Shown here piece by piece: positions 1 to 8,790 of a DNA stretch of 64,000 bases. The position numbers were made by a program, and so were the translations under genes. Location of the stretch: the NCBI RefSeq assembly GCF_900112405.1, contig NZ_FOLI01000002.1, positions 111,704 through 175,703 on the forward strand, given 5' to 3'. How positions within the stretch are numbered: the stretch's first letter is position 1; each line of letters begins with the position of its first letter. This DNA comes from Fructobacillus durionis (GTDB taxonomy: Bacteria; Bacillota; Bacilli; Lactobacillales; Lactobacillaceae). Below the pieces are notes generated by a model. That model ran no database searches. It had not been told where the DNA came from and saw only the letters and a list, made by a program, of their open reading frames with translations.

Positions 1-914
1 CACGTTCATACCGTGACTTGCCAATGCGTGTTGCTGAACTTGGAATGATGCACCGTTATGAAAAGTCAGGAGCCTTGACTGGTTTGTCACGTGTTCGTGA
101 AATGACTCTAAACGATGGTCACACATTCGTTGCACAAGAACAACTAGAAGAAGAATTCAAGTCAATCTTGGCCATGATGATGGAAGTTTATGAAGACTTT
201 AACATCACGGACTACCGTTTCCGTTTGTCATACCGTGACCCAGAAAACACGGAAAAGTACTTTGATGATGACGAGATGTGGGAAAAGTCACAGGCACAGT
301 TGAAGCGTGCCATGGACGACATGGGCTTGGACTACTTCGAAGCGCCCGGTGAAGCCGCCTTCTACGGTCCTAAGTTGGATGTTCAGACAAAGACTGCCCT
401 TGGTGGGGAAGAAACTTTGTCAACCATCCAGTTGGACTTCTTGTTGCCAGAACGCTTTAACTTAACTTACGTTGGAGAAGATGGTCAAGATAACCACCGC
501 CCAGTTATGCTCCACCGTGGAATCGTTGGAACGATGGAACGATTCACGGCCTACTTGATTGAAATGTACAAGGGCGCTTTCCCAACATGGTTGGCACCAC
601 TTCAAGTACAAATCATTCCTGTTAATGCTGAAGCACACGGTGCTTACGCAAAGCAAATTCAAAAGGATTTGGCAGCTGCTGGTCTACGTGCAAACGTTGA
701 TAACCGTTCTGCAAAGATGGGTTACTTGATTCGTGATGCACAAACCAAGAAGGTTCCATACACGCTTGTTCTTGGTGATAAGGAACAAGAAGATGGTACT
801 GTAACGGTTCGTCGTTACGGACATCAGGAAACAGAGGCAATGGCTGCTGCAGACTTCAAGGCCCTTGTCTTGAAGGATGTTGCCCGTTACTCACGTCCTG
901 ACGAAGAGAAATAA
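1..914 (+). CDS. thrS: Threonyl-tRNA synthetase, C-terminal part (truncated by window start)
   Basis: Charges tRNA-Thr with threonine in the cytoplasm. The reading frame is open to the window edge, so the N-terminal TGS, editing and first catalytic parts lie outside. What remains begins in the class II catalytic core ([12 protein letters not shown], then the loop ending [12 protein letters not shown]), continues through FYGPKLDVQ and the motif 3 region ([11 protein letters not shown]), and ends with the anticodon-binding domain (from about [15 protein letters not shown]). About 304 residues are visible, roughly the C-terminal half of a 640-650 residue enzyme. The gene ends at a hairpin terminator and the next gene has its own start region. 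No T-box can be judged because the leader is outside the window. Confidence 0.97.
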   Translation, partial: RSYRDLPMRVAELGMMHRYEKSGALTGLSRVREMTLNDGHTFVAQEQLEEEFKSILAMMMEVYEDFNITDYRFRLSYRDPENTEKYFDDDEMWEKSQAQLKRAMDDMGLDYFEAPGEAAFYGPKLDVQTKTALGGEETLSTIQLDFLLPERFNLTYVGEDGQDNHRPVMLHRGIVGTMERFTAYLIEMYKGAFPTWLAPLQVQIIPVNAEAHGAYAKQIQKDLAAAGLRANVDNRSAKMGYLIRDAQTKKVPYTLVLGDKEQEDGTVTVRRYGHQETEAMAAADFKALVLKDVARYSRPDEEK

Positions 915-922
915 GAAGTAAA

Positions 923-954
923 ACAAAGGACACCTGATATTGGGTGTCCTTTGT
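923..954 (+). terminator. Terminator after thrS
   Basis: A 12-bp perfect stem (positions 923-934 with 943-954) encloses an 8-base loop. The U-rich tail is poor (TTTGTC), so termination may be partial; the A-rich 5' flank is typical of the other terminators here. Confidence 0.7.
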
Positions 955-978
955 CGGAAATACGAGAGAGAAAAAATT

Positions 979-2349
979 ATGTCAAAAGAAAATGAACCAA
1001 GCTTGCAAAAGGGCTTGCAAAACCGCCACGTGCAATTGATTGCCATTGGTGGAACGATTGGAACTGGTCTCTTCATGGGTGCCGGAAATTCAATCCACTT
1101 TGCTGGACCAGCCATTTTGCTTGTTTACGCAATTATCGGTGCCATGATGTTTGTGATGATGCGCGCCATGGGGGAAATGCTTTATCAAGATCCCTCACAA
1201 CCAACTTTTATTTCATACATGACCAAGTACTTGGGTAACCGTGTTGGTTTCTTTGCCCGCTGGTCTTACTGGTTAACAACCATCTTCTTTGGAATGGCTG
1301 AATTAACAGCCATTGGAAAGTATGTTCAGTTCTGGTTCCCATCCATGCCAGAGTGGCTAATTCAAATCATCTTCTTGGTTGCCTTGGCTGCCGTGAACTT
1401 GATTGCTGTTGCCGTCTTTGGGGAAATGGAATTCTGGTTCTCAATGATTAAGGTGACGGCCATCTTGGCTTTGATTGCCACTGGAATCATGATGGCCTTC
1501 GGACATTTCAAGACGCCGGTTGGATACGTTGAGTTCTCAAACGTCTGGCACAACTTCAACTTGTTCCCTAACGGAATTGGTAACTTTGTTAACGCCTTCC
1601 AAATGGTCATGTTTGCCTTTGTTGGTATGGAATTCATTGGAATGACGGTTGCCGAAACGGAAAACCCACGTAAGATTTTGCCAAAGGCGATTAACCAGAT
1701 TCCTTTCCGTGTCTTGTTCTTCTACTTGGGTGCCTTGTTTGTCATCATGACAATCTACCCATGGAAGCAAATTCCTGCCCACCAATCACCATTCGTTATG
1801 GTCTTTGAATTGGTTGGCTTGAAGGGTGCCGCTGCCATCATCAACTTCGTTGTGTTGACTGCTGCTGCTTCATCATTTAACTCAATTCTTTTCTCAGCTG
1901 GACGTAACTTCTACTCACTGTCAAAGGAATCACACGCTAAGTTCCTAAAGCCATTTGCTAAGTTGTCAAAGTCAGGCTTGCCATCAAAGGCATTGCTCTT
2001 CTCTGCCTTGGTATCAATCGGTTCACCAATCTTCTCATCAATTCCTGCCATCAACGATGCCTTCGTTTTCGTGACGTCAGCAGCCACTGATCTCTTCTTG
2101 ATGATTTACATCATGATTTTGTGGGCATACTGGGAATACCGTAAGTCATCTGACTACATGCCAGACGGCTTCTTGATGAAGGCACCACGTGTCTTTGTTC
2201 CAATGGCGGTTATCTTCTTTGTATTCGTTTACATCACGCTTTTCTTCAACGATTCATCCGTTGTGCCTGCCATTGGTGCAACTGTTTGGCTGGTTGTCTT
2301 TGGAATTATTTCTTACTTCCAACCAAAGGAAGCACCATCAAAGCAATAA
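979..2349 (+). CDS. Amino acid permease, APC superfamily (AAT family)
   Basis: An integral membrane proton/amino acid symporter of 456 residues with about 12 hydrophobic helices. The N-terminal signature IAIGGTIGTGLFMGAG, the segment GEMLYQDPSQPTF and the loop VAETENPRKILPKAI are typical of the AAT branch, which includes CycA (D-Ala/D-Ser/Gly), GabP and AroP. The overall look is nearest to CycA-like proteins, but substrate cannot be read from sequence. The ATG at 979 is chosen over a GTG at 940 because the upstream codons lie inside the thrS terminator hairpin and a GAGAG sequence precedes 979. The gene stands alone: no strong terminator is seen after it, and a DedA gene follows at 65 bases. 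Confidence 0.88.
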   Translation: MSKENEPSLQKGLQNRHVQLIAIGGTIGTGLFMGAGNSIHFAGPAILLVYAIIGAMMFVMMRAMGEMLYQDPSQPTFISYMTKYLGNRVGFFARWSYWLTTIFFGMAELTAIGKYVQFWFPSMPEWLIQIIFLVALAAVNLIAVAVFGEMEFWFSMIKVTAILALIATGIMMAFGHFKTPVGYVEFSNVWHNFNLFPNGIGNFVNAFQMVMFAFVGMEFIGMTVAETENPRKILPKAINQIPFRVLFFYLGALFVIMTIYPWKQIPAHQSPFVMVFELVGLKGAAAIINFVVLTAAASSFNSILFSAGRNFYSLSKESHAKFLKPFAKLSKSGLPSKALLFSALVSIGSPIFSSIPAINDAFVFVTSAATDLFLMIYIMILWAYWEYRKSSDYMPDGFLMKAPRVFVPMAVIFFVFVYITLFFNDSSVVPAIGATVWLVVFGIISYFQPKEAPSKQ

Positions 2350-2413
2350 TTTTGCTTTGATTTAATGTAAACAAGGTATAAATAGTCTTATAAATCTAGA
2401 ATGGAGACGTTGA

Positions 2414-3070
2414 ATGTCTTTTTTGATCAACTTTATCTTGCATATTGATGACCATATTGCGAACTTAGTGCAGCACTTTGGTGCTTGGACCTACTTAATC
2501 TTATTTGCGGTTATCTTAATTGAGACGGGAGCCATTATTTTACCCTTCTTACCAGGGGACTCCTTACTCTTTGCGGCTGGTGCCATCTCAATGACGCCAG
2601 CTGGTCAGGCCGCGGGCTTGAACCACTGGGTCTTTATGTTGGTTTTCTTCGTAGCGGCCGTTACTGGCGATACGTTGAACTACACAATCGCTCGCAAGGG
2701 TGGCCGTGCCTTACTTGATAAAAAGCCCTTTTCGACTTTTATTAAGCCAAAGAACATTGAAGAATCGGAAGCATTCTTTCAAAAGCACGGTGGTGTGGCC
2801 GTGATTATGGGACGTTATATCCCAATCATCCGTACTTTCATGCCATTCGTTGCTGGGCTATCTGCCTTTTCATTCCGACGTTTTATTGAATATACCTTGA
2901 TTGCAGCCTTTTCCTGGTCATTCTTGATGACCGGAGCAGGTGCCCTCTTTGGAAACATTCCATTCGTGGCCAACCACTTCTCCGCAATTATTCTTGGTAT
3001 CGTCTTTGTGACATTGTTGCCATCAATCATTGCCTTGTTCAAGTCAATTATGGCTAAGAAAAAGAAATAA
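2414..3070 (+). CDS. DedA family membrane protein (VTT domain)
   Basis: A 218-residue membrane protein with the DedA/SNARE-associated (VTT) layout. A hydrophobic N-terminal helix is followed by ETGAIILPFLPGDSLLF, which matches the family's E-x(n)-P-PGD/E re-entrant motif, and later by GRYIPIIRTFMPFVAG, which carries the conserved Arg and Pro residues. Family members take part in membrane lipid and undecaprenyl-phosphate flipping and in membrane potential balance; the lipid handled by this one is not known. The start has a GGAG ribosome binding site 9 bases upstream. A strong terminator follows immediately, so it is probably the last gene of its transcript. Confidence 0.9.
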   Translation: MSFLINFILHIDDHIANLVQHFGAWTYLILFAVILIETGAIILPFLPGDSLLFAAGAISMTPAGQAAGLNHWVFMLVFFVAAVTGDTLNYTIARKGGRALLDKKPFSTFIKPKNIEESEAFFQKHGGVAVIMGRYIPIIRTFMPFVAGLSAFSFRRFIEYTLIAAFSWSFLMTGAGALFGNIPFVANHFSAIILGIVFVTLLPSIIALFKSIMAKKKK

Positions 3071-3078
3071 GTTTATAC

Positions 3079-3113
3079 AAAAAGCGCTATGCCTGTTGGC
3101 TTAGCGCTTTTTT
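3079..3113 (+). terminator. Rho-independent terminator after the DedA gene
   Basis: An 11-bp stem (AAAAAGCGCTA with TAGCGCTTTTT) extended by GCC/GGC inside the loop, followed by a run of T. Confidence 0.9.
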
Positions 3114-3141
3114 GGCTTTTTAGACTGAGCTTCGCTATAAT
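3112..3141 (+). promoter_or_regulatory. Candidate promoter of the nicotinamide phosphoribosyltransferase gene
   Basis: A perfect -10 TATAAT (3136-3141) lies 18 bases after TTGGCT (3112-3117). The transcript would have an 80-90 base leader with a TCGAG/CTCGA inverted pair (about 3157-3196). No known NAD riboswitch could be recognised in it. Confidence 0.55.
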
Positions 3142-3229
3142 AGAAACAACGTTTTATCGAGAGTTAATGATAAGCAATTGTGCTTTTGACCCTCGAAATA
3201 CAAGGCAGAAGATGGAGAGGAACATCCTG

Positions 3230-4642
3230 ATGAACTTGATTTTGGCAACTGATGCTTACAAGTTAACCCACCACTTGCAGTACCCACAAAATATTAACAA
3301 GCTTTATTCATACGGGGAAGCCCGTGTGGGTGGAAAGTACCCAACCGTTTCTTGGTTTGGTATGTCCATGATTTTACATGATTATTTCCAAACAAAGATC
3401 ACAACTGAAATGATTGACGAGGCTGAAAAAGTCTCTGAAGAAACCTTCGGAACAAAGGACTACTTCAACCGATCCGTTTGGGAAAAGGTTCGTGACCTTG
3501 GTTACTTTCCAGTGAAGGTGAAGGCTTTGCCCGAAGGGTTGGAAGTACCAACTGGAACGGCACTCTTTACCATCGAATCAACGGAAGACTGGTTTGCCAC
3601 GTCATTGAACGCTCTGGAAGTCATGCTCATGCACGTCTGGTATCCAACGACCATTGCAACCAACTCTTTGTACATTAAGAAGCGTTTACTGCCATTGGTT
3701 GAGAAAACTGGAACGGTCGATATGCTGCCTTTGATGGTCAACGACTTTGGATTGCGTGGAGCGACATCACTTGAATCTGGTGAACGTGGTGGGGCAGCCC
3801 ATCTCTTGCATTTCCGCGGTTCTGATAACCTAGCTGCTTCGAACTACTTTGCTAAAGTCTATGGTAAAGAAGGCCGGGCCTTGTCCATCTGGGCAACGGA
3901 ACATTCGGTTGCAACATCCTATGGATCTGGTCAGGGAGAGTTTGATTACTTAAACGCTCAATTAGACCGTACGCCGGATGATGCACCACTCTCAATCGTC
4001 ATTGATTCCTATGATACCTTTAACTTTGTTCGCCACGTCGTTGGTTCAAAGCAAATGGTGGAACGAATCAAGAATCGTGAAGGCCGTGTTGTTTTGCGCC
4101 CTGATTCTGGTGATCCGATTACCATGGATTTGGCCGTGCTTGATATTTTGGCCGAAATCTTCGGAACCGAGGTTAACGACAAGGGTTACAAGGTTTTGAA
4201 GCACAACGTCGGTCTGATTCAGGGAGATGGCATGAAGGCCAACACCATTATTAAGCTGTATGAAGCTTTAATTGAACGTGGTTGGTCAACGGATAACTTA
4301 GTTGTTGGTTCCGGCGGAGGACTTTTGCAGGAAGGTTTCACACGTGATACGGAACGTTTTGCCATTAAGGCTGCATACGCTCACACGATTGAAGGGGCTG
4401 ATCTTGATATTAAGAAGCAGCCTAAAACGGACCCAACTAAAACTTCTAAGGCCGGTTTGCTAAAGGTAATTGTAGACGGTAGTGGGCAGTTGCAGACTGT
4501 GCCACAGCATAAAGAGGGGACAGACCTCCTACAGACAGTTTACGAAAACGGTGTAAATACGCCGGTTTCTGCCGATGATATTTTGAAGCGCGCAGCTGAG
4601 CCTCTAAAAGAAAAGAATAGTCTTGGCCGTGAAAACGGTTAA
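3230..4642 (+). CDS. nadV: Nicotinamide phosphoribosyltransferase (NAMPT/NadV type)
   Basis: Makes nicotinamide mononucleotide from nicotinamide and PRPP, a one-step entry to NAD salvage. The 470 residues follow the NAMPT family from end to end: LATDAYKLTHHLQYP at the N-terminus, the E-SGERGGAAHLLHFRG-D segment of the active site, SIVIDSYDTFNFV, the RPDSGDPI motif that holds the ribose phosphate, and GDGMKANTI followed by VGSGGGLLQ. Length agrees with NadV/NAMPT (about 460-490) rather than the shorter PncB fold variants. The ATG at 3230 is chosen because GGAGAGG lies 9 bases before it; an in-frame ATG at 3212 has no such site. It is a single-gene unit between a promoter and a strong terminator. 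Confidence 0.93.
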   Translation: MNLILATDAYKLTHHLQYPQNINKLYSYGEARVGGKYPTVSWFGMSMILHDYFQTKITTEMIDEAEKVSEETFGTKDYFNRSVWEKVRDLGYFPVKVKALPEGLEVPTGTALFTIESTEDWFATSLNALEVMLMHVWYPTTIATNSLYIKKRLLPLVEKTGTVDMLPLMVNDFGLRGATSLESGERGGAAHLLHFRGSDNLAASNYFAKVYGKEGRALSIWATEHSVATSYGSGQGEFDYLNAQLDRTPDDAPLSIVIDSYDTFNFVRHVVGSKQMVERIKNREGRVVLRPDSGDPITMDLAVLDILAEIFGTEVNDKGYKVLKHNVGLIQGDGMKANTIIKLYEALIERGWSTDNLVVGSGGGLLQEGFTRDTERFAIKAAYAHTIEGADLDIKKQPKTDPTKTSKAGLLKVIVDGSGQLQTVPQHKEGTDLLQTVYENGVNTPVSADDILKRAAEPLKEKNSLGRENG

Positions 4643-4649
4643 GTGGTTG

Positions 4650-4684
4650 AAGGTTAACTAGGATTTCTAGTTAACCTTTTTTGT
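4650..4684 (+). terminator. Terminator after nadV
   Basis: A perfect 12-bp stem AAGGTTAACTAG/CTAGTTAACCTT with loop GATTT, followed by T residues. Confidence 0.92.
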
Positions 4685-4744
4685 TGAAATTATTCCCCAT
4701 ATAGGTATTTCTGTGGTACAGTGGAATTAAAGAAAAGAGGCCTT

Positions 4745-4831
4745 ATGTATCGATTAAACGTGCAATCAATTCTTGATGAACTTGTCTTACCTAAGGCCCT
4801 TATTTGCTCAAAAACAGCTTTCGTTTATTAA
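4745..4831 (+). CDS. Possible 28-residue leader ORF upstream of the fructosamine kinase gene
   Basis: ATG to TAA encodes 28 residues beginning MYRLNVQSIL and ending CSKTAFVY. AAGAGG lies 4-5 bases before the ATG. Nothing in the peptide is recognised. Two structures involve it. The sequence GGCCTTA (4739-4745), which covers the end of the ribosome binding site and the first base of the start codon, is exactly complementary to TAAGGCC (4792-4798) inside the ORF. The ORF's stop codon also lies in the loop of a strong terminator hairpin whose left arm is the last codons of the ORF. A ribosome finishing translation would therefore cover that hairpin. This layout suggests a regulatory leader peptide, but translation is not proven. 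Confidence 0.45.
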   Translation: MYRLNVQSILDELVLPKALICSKTAFVY

Positions 4832-4847
4832 CGAAGGCTGTTTTTTA
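4811..4847 (+). terminator. Terminator or attenuator in the fructosamine kinase leader
   Basis: A 15-bp stem (4811-4825 with 4830-4844, one T-G pair) with a 4-base loop TATT and a run of six T. It lies just before the AGGAGG (4856-4861) of the next gene, so it could attenuate that gene. Confidence 0.85.
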
Positions 4848-4867
4848 TTTATTTTAGGAGGTACTTT

Positions 4868-5731
4868 ATGCTGTCTTCAGCAAAAGCTAATTTGATTGGA
4901 CCTGACTTTTTAACTCGTTTAAATTTGCAGAATCCACACGATTTAAAGCCAGTTTCTGGTGGTGATGTCAACCTGGCCTATTCACTCTATTCCGGTAACG
5001 ACCGTTATTTTTTGAAGGTCCAACCCAACCATGATAAGCACTTCTTTGATTCAGAAGTTGCGTCTCTAAAGGCTCTAGGCAAGCATGTGACGGTGCCAAA
5101 AGTAATTAAGCAAGGGGAGTGCCAAGGCTTTGCTTACCTACTTTTGTCATGGATTCCATCTGGTCCTGCTAACCAAGGTGACTTAGGACGTGCCTTGGCG
5201 GTCTTGCACCAAACAACCTCGAGTCAATTTGGCTTTGATCTTTCCAATGAATACGATTTCGTACCAAAGGACAATACTTGGAATGATTCATGGGGTGACT
5301 TCTTTGTTCACCAACGTTTGGAACCACTAATGGAACAGGCGATCAAGAAGGGCTTCTGGTTGACGCAACGTGGCGATCACTTTGATAACCTGAAGAAGGC
5401 AATCTTAAACGATGAGCACGTCAAGAACGTTAAGCCATTTTTGCTACACGGCGATTTATGGGCTGGAAACTTTATGTTTGATGAACAGGGGCAGCCAGTC
5501 TTTATCGATCCAAACGCCTTTTACGGAGACCGAGAGTATGATATTGCCATTACCAAAGTCTTCCCAGGCTTCAACAAGAAGTTTTACGAGGGATATGAGG
5601 ATGCCTATCCACTCGACGAGGGTTATGAAGACCGTTTCAAGTGGTATGAATTCTATTACATTTTGATGCACTTCGTCCGTTTTGGCGATATCTATGCACC
5701 ACGTTTGAACCGTTTGCTCTTACAGTTCTAA
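4868..5731 (+). CDS. Fructosamine kinase family protein (aminoglycoside phosphotransferase fold)
   Basis: A 287-residue kinase of the fructosamine/ketosamine-3-kinase family, which phosphorylates sugar-amine adducts (ketosamines, often ribulosamines) formed by glycation so that they break down. The small lobe has FLKVQP with the ATP-binding Lys and a conserved Glu in FFDSEVASLKAL. The catalytic loop is HGDLWAGNFMF near residue 195, with the metal-binding Asp in VFIDPNAFYGDRE, both hallmarks of the family. The start follows an excellent AGGAGG with 6-base spacing. The gene lies behind a structured leader with a small ORF and a terminator and is followed by another terminator, so it forms its own unit. 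The protein substrate is not predictable. Confidence 0.88.
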   Translation: MLSSAKANLIGPDFLTRLNLQNPHDLKPVSGGDVNLAYSLYSGNDRYFLKVQPNHDKHFFDSEVASLKALGKHVTVPKVIKQGECQGFAYLLLSWIPSGPANQGDLGRALAVLHQTTSSQFGFDLSNEYDFVPKDNTWNDSWGDFFVHQRLEPLMEQAIKKGFWLTQRGDHFDNLKKAILNDEHVKNVKPFLLHGDLWAGNFMFDEQGQPVFIDPNAFYGDREYDIAITKVFPGFNKKFYEGYEDAYPLDEGYEDRFKWYEFYYILMHFVRFGDIYAPRLNRLLLQF

Positions 5732-5746
5732 TTTAATTGGGAAATC

Positions 5747-5794
5747 AAAAGCGTTGTCAGCTAAACCTGTGGGTTTGGTTGACGGCTTTTTTTA
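5747..5794 (+). terminator. Terminator after the fructosamine kinase gene
   Basis: A long imperfect stem (AAAGC-TTGTCA-CTAAACC with GGTTT-GTTGAC-GCTTT) and loop TGTG, followed by seven T. Confidence 0.85.
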
Positions 5795-5814
5795 TTGAAA
5801 GAACCAACAAACAA

Positions 5815-5853
5815 TAAAACCACCCTAATCTGAATCAGCGAGGGTGGTTTTTA
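5815..5853 (-). terminator. Terminator of the tRNA-Arg transcript
   Basis: An 11-bp stem AAAACCACCCT/AGGGTGGTTTT. On the minus strand it is followed by a U-rich tail and lies 60-100 bases downstream of tRNA-Arg. It may work in both directions. Confidence 0.8.
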
Positions 5854-5914
5854 GTTTAGGCATGAAAAAAGTCGTGCACACATCTGCTAAGCCGCATTAT
5901 ATCAACGTTATTTA

Positions 5915-5987
<73 letters not shown>

Positions 5988-5999
5988 AAAGTACTTATT

Positions 6000-6028
6000 A
6001 TTATAGCGAAAATACTGATTAATAACAA
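6000..6028 (-). promoter_or_regulatory. Promoter of tRNA-Arg
   Basis: On the minus strand TTGTTA, a spacer of exactly 17, then a perfect TATAAT ends 12 bases before the tRNA 5' end. Confidence 0.85.
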
Positions 6029-6144
6029 TTAGAAGGGGTTTGTGCTGATTTTACATATTCTTAACCATTTTTTTAAGCATTCGAAAAGAACTTCTGGTAA
6101 ATATCTGCTACACTTAGTTAAGTATGGATTGAAAGGAATTGGTT

Positions 6145-6774
6145 ATGGCCGATATTATCGAAGTGAAGCACCCCTTGGTTCAGCATAAGCTAACCATGAT
6201 TCGAAACAAAGCAGTTGGGACAAAGGACTTTCGCGCGCTCGTTGATGAGCTTGCAATGCTTTTGACCTATGAAGCATCACGCGATTTACCATTGGAAACA
6301 GTCGAGGTTGAAACCCCTGTTGCCGTTACAAAACAACAATCCCTAGCAGGTAAGAAGTTGGCCGTTGTGCCAATCTTGCGTGCAGGACTTGGTATGGTTG
6401 ATGGAATCTTACAGTTGATTCCAGCCGCCAAAGTCGGACACATTGGTATGTACCGTGATGAAGAAACGTTACAACCAGTGGAATACTTTGTGAAGTTGCC
6501 AGACGATATTGATCAACGTGAAGTTTTGTTGGTTGACCCAATGTTGGCGACTGGTGGTTCAGCCATCGATGGTATCTCTGCTTTGAAGAAGCGTGGTGCC
6601 ACACAAATTAAGTTGATTACCTTGGTATCAGCTCCTGAAGGTCTAAAGGCCGTGCAAGAAGCTCATCCTGATGTACCAATTGTTACTGCTTCAATTGATG
6701 AGAAGTTGAATAACGATGGATACATCGTTCCTGGATTAGGGGATGCTGGTGACCGTTTGTTTGGAACCCATTAA
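6145..6774 (+). CDS. upp: Uracil phosphoribosyltransferase
   Basis: Joins uracil to PRPP to give UMP in pyrimidine salvage. The 209-residue length is exactly that of bacterial Upp. Visible motifs are [12 protein letters not shown], the [12 protein letters not shown] region, the PRPP loop [10 protein letters not shown], and the C-terminal uracil site [20 protein letters not shown]. The ATG at 6145 (MADIIEV) is chosen over a TTG six bases upstream because AAAGGAA precedes it at good spacing and the N-terminus then matches the family. It is followed after 24 bases by the carboxypeptidase gene on the same strand with no terminator between, so the two may be cotranscribed. Confidence 0.97.
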   Translation: MADIIEVKHPLVQHKLTMIRNKAVGTKDFRALVDELAMLLTYEASRDLPLETVEVETPVAVTKQQSLAGKKLAVVPILRAGLGMVDGILQLIPAAKVGHIGMYRDEETLQPVEYFVKLPDDIDQREVLLVDPMLATGGSAIDGISALKKRGATQIKLITLVSAPEGLKAVQEAHPDVPIVTASIDEKLNNDGYIVPGLGDAGDRLFGTH

Positions 6775-6798
6775 TAAATAAAAAAGAATAATTGAAAA

Positions 6799-8229
6799 AT
6801 GAATTTAAGAAATCCATTTAGAAAAAAAGCCACTTTGGGGATGAAGTTTCGCCCAGCTTATAAATCAGAAACGAAGAAGAAGCGTCGCCTTCCTCTTTTT
6901 TTGCGCATTCTTATCTGGGTCCTTCTTCTCATTCTGATTTTAGGAACGGGTTCATTTTTCGGTCTAGCTTACTGGTCAAACCGGGATCAAATTGTTAACA
7001 GTTCGTCAAAGCTTGATGGTTCTGCAATGAAGCTCAAGGTGAATGCAAAATCAGCCCTTGTTATTGATGGGACGACCGGACAAATCTTGGGGGAGAAGAA
7101 TCCTAACCAACAGATTGGTATCGCTTCTCAAAGTAAGATGTTGACGGCCTATGCTGTTTTGCAGGGGATTGATAACGGTGACTACCAGTGGACAACGCCA
7201 GTGACGATTTCGAAGTCTGCGGATTGGTCTGAGAAGGACACTGCCATGTACGCCCATTTGGATGTTCATGAGGGTCAGACTTTGACGGTAAAGGAACTTT
7301 TTGAGGCCATGTTTACCACGTCTGCCAACGATGCTTCCTTGGCCTTAGCAGACTTTGCTAAGAAAAAGTCCGAAACGCAGCAGGAATTCTTGAACCGCTG
7401 GTCGAAGAAGTTGAAGTTAAAGAATACTGTTTGGTATAACGCCGCGGGTCAGGTCAATGATGACGCCTTCGATTACGAAGTGAAATCTGCGAAGAAGAAC
7501 GCCGAAAATAAGGCAACGACAACCGACTTGGCCATTCTTGCTTACAACATTTTGAAGGACTATCCGGATGTTCGTGGGTACTACGATAAAATCGGTTTGG
7601 TATACAGTCCGAACGGCGATGAAACCGCCACAAAGATTAAGCTGACCGAAGGTGGTAAGTTCGAGCGTGAGATTAAGAGCCAGTTAAACAATCCAAAGAA
7701 TTTGACTTTTGAAGGATTGAAGACGGGTTCTACACCTGACTCGGGTGGTGGTTTGACCGGTATCGTTAAAGACCAAAGTGGTCATGAATTCATCACGGTG
7801 GTTTCGGGTGCTGGTAAGTATACCGACTCCAAGGAACGTTACCAAGTTACGATTGATGCCGTTAATCAGGTTCTGGATAGCTACAATAACCAGTCGGTTG
7901 AAGCTAAGCAGATTTTACCTGGTCAGGGTAAGACGAAGAACGCCTGGGCCAAGGGTGGGAAAGTTCAGTTGATCACCCAGGAAAAGCGGACATACTGGAT
8001 TAAAAAGTCCGAAAAGGGTCAGCTATCCTTTGCCAAAGTCAAGCGTTACAACAGTCAGTCACTAAGTGATGATGACGTGGTCTTGTCTGTTGCGCCAAAT
8101 CTAAAGGCTTCTTACTTGGATGGCGTTCCTGATTCACAAAAGAAGTTGCCACTGACGAACCAGGAAATGGTTGAACAGTTGGATGATAAGGGGTATCGTC
8201 AAAACTGGTTGTCTTTCTGGAAATCATAA
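6799..8229 (+). CDS. dacA: D-alanyl-D-alanine carboxypeptidase (PBP5/DacA family)
   Basis: A membrane-anchored serine D,D-carboxypeptidase that trims the terminal D-Ala of peptidoglycan pentapeptides. The 476 residues start with a basic cytoplasmic segment rich in Lys/Arg, then one membrane helix (about residues 33-55), which acts as an uncleaved N-terminal anchor. All three penicillin-binding motifs are present: S110-Q-S-K113, S175-A-N177 and K308-T-G310. A C-terminal domain of about 130 residues follows. The start at 6799 has only a weak A-rich upstream region; an ATG at 6841 sits too close to GGGG to be better, so the start is uncertain. A bidirectional terminator separates it from the convergent gene. 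Confidence 0.92.
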   Translation: MNLRNPFRKKATLGMKFRPAYKSETKKKRRLPLFLRILIWVLLLILILGTGSFFGLAYWSNRDQIVNSSSKLDGSAMKLKVNAKSALVIDGTTGQILGEKNPNQQIGIASQSKMLTAYAVLQGIDNGDYQWTTPVTISKSADWSEKDTAMYAHLDVHEGQTLTVKELFEAMFTTSANDASLALADFAKKKSETQQEFLNRWSKKLKLKNTVWYNAAGQVNDDAFDYEVKSAKKNAENKATTTDLAILAYNILKDYPDVRGYYDKIGLVYSPNGDETATKIKLTEGGKFEREIKSQLNNPKNLTFEGLKTGSTPDSGGGLTGIVKDQSGHEFITVVSGAGKYTDSKERYQVTIDAVNQVLDSYNNQSVEAKQILPGQGKTKNAWAKGGKVQLITQEKRTYWIKKSEKGQLSFAKVKRYNSQSLSDDDVVLSVAPNLKASYLDGVPDSQKKLPLTNQEMVEQLDDKGYRQNWLSFWKS

Positions 8230-8238
8230 ATTGTGCAC

Positions 8239-8277
8239 AAAAAAAGAGCTAGGGTCAAAAGGCCTTAGCTCTTTTTT
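8239..8277. terminator. Bidirectional terminator between dacA and the convergent small gene
   Basis: The stem AAAAAAGAGCTA-GG with CC-TAGCTCTTTTTT has A and T runs on both sides, so it can end transcripts of both neighbours. Confidence 0.88.
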
Positions 8278-8281
8278 ATAT

Positions 8282-8611
8282 TTACTTAGCTAGGTGAGCG
8301 TCAGCACGTTCTTTAAGTTGAGCTAATTGTTCGTCCAAAGAATGTGTGGCTTCGTCCTTCTTAACTGCGGCTTCAGCCTTAGCTAAATTTAACTTGTTCT
8401 TAGCGCGGTTTGCCTTATCCTTACCTGCTTCAGTTAAGTCGTTTGCGCGTTGCTTGCCAAGGGCGATGAATTCCTGTCCCTTTGACTTGCCAGATTCAAC
8501 CGCGTCGTTGGCCTTCAACTTAAGGTCAGCAACTTGATCGCTATCCTTTAACAATAGGTATGCTAATGCAGCATTACCAAACAATGAGGCACCAAGTAAA
8601 AAGTTCTTCAT
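8282..8611 (-). CDS. Small membrane-anchored coiled-coil protein (YtxH-like)
   Basis: A 109-residue protein with one hydrophobic N-terminal helix (LLGASLFGNAALAYLLL) followed by a charged, Ala- and Lys-rich segment that should form a long helix or coiled coil. This layout resembles YtxH/general stress proteins of Firmicutes, but no diagnostic motif is seen, so function is unknown. The ATG at 8611 is preferred over a GTG three codons upstream because GGAG lies 10 bases before the ATG but only 1 base before the GTG. It has a strong promoter of its own and shares a terminator with dacA. Confidence 0.75.
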   Translation of the reverse strand: MKNFLLGASLFGNAALAYLLLKDSDQVADLKLKANDAVESGKSKGQEFIALGKQRANDLTEAGKDKANRAKNKLNLAKAEAAVKKDEATHSLDEQLAQLKERADAHLAK

Positions 8612-8643
8612 ATCAGACACACTCCTTTTCTTTTCTTACCTCT

Positions 8644-8672
8644 ATTATGGTTACCGACTTTAGAAAAGTCAA
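8644..8672 (-). promoter_or_regulatory. Promoter of the YtxH-like gene
   Basis: On the minus strand TTGACT, a spacer of exactly 17, then CATAAT. It is close to the vegetative consensus and 33 bases upstream of the start codon. Confidence 0.85.
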
Positions 8673-8729
8673 CGGGTAGACCGGTAAGAAAGGATGGTGG
8701 CAGCCATCGAAAAAAGCCGGTAATAGCAA

Positions 8730-8758
8730 CTGCCAGACAAGTTATAAAATGATATAAT
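8730..8758 (+). promoter_or_regulatory. Candidate promoter of the map gene block
   Basis: A perfect TATAAT (8753-8758) lies 17 bases after CTGCCA. It is 33 bases upstream of the map start. Confidence 0.6.
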
Positions 8759-8790
8759 AACAATAGTTTAAAGATGAGAAAGGGACATTC

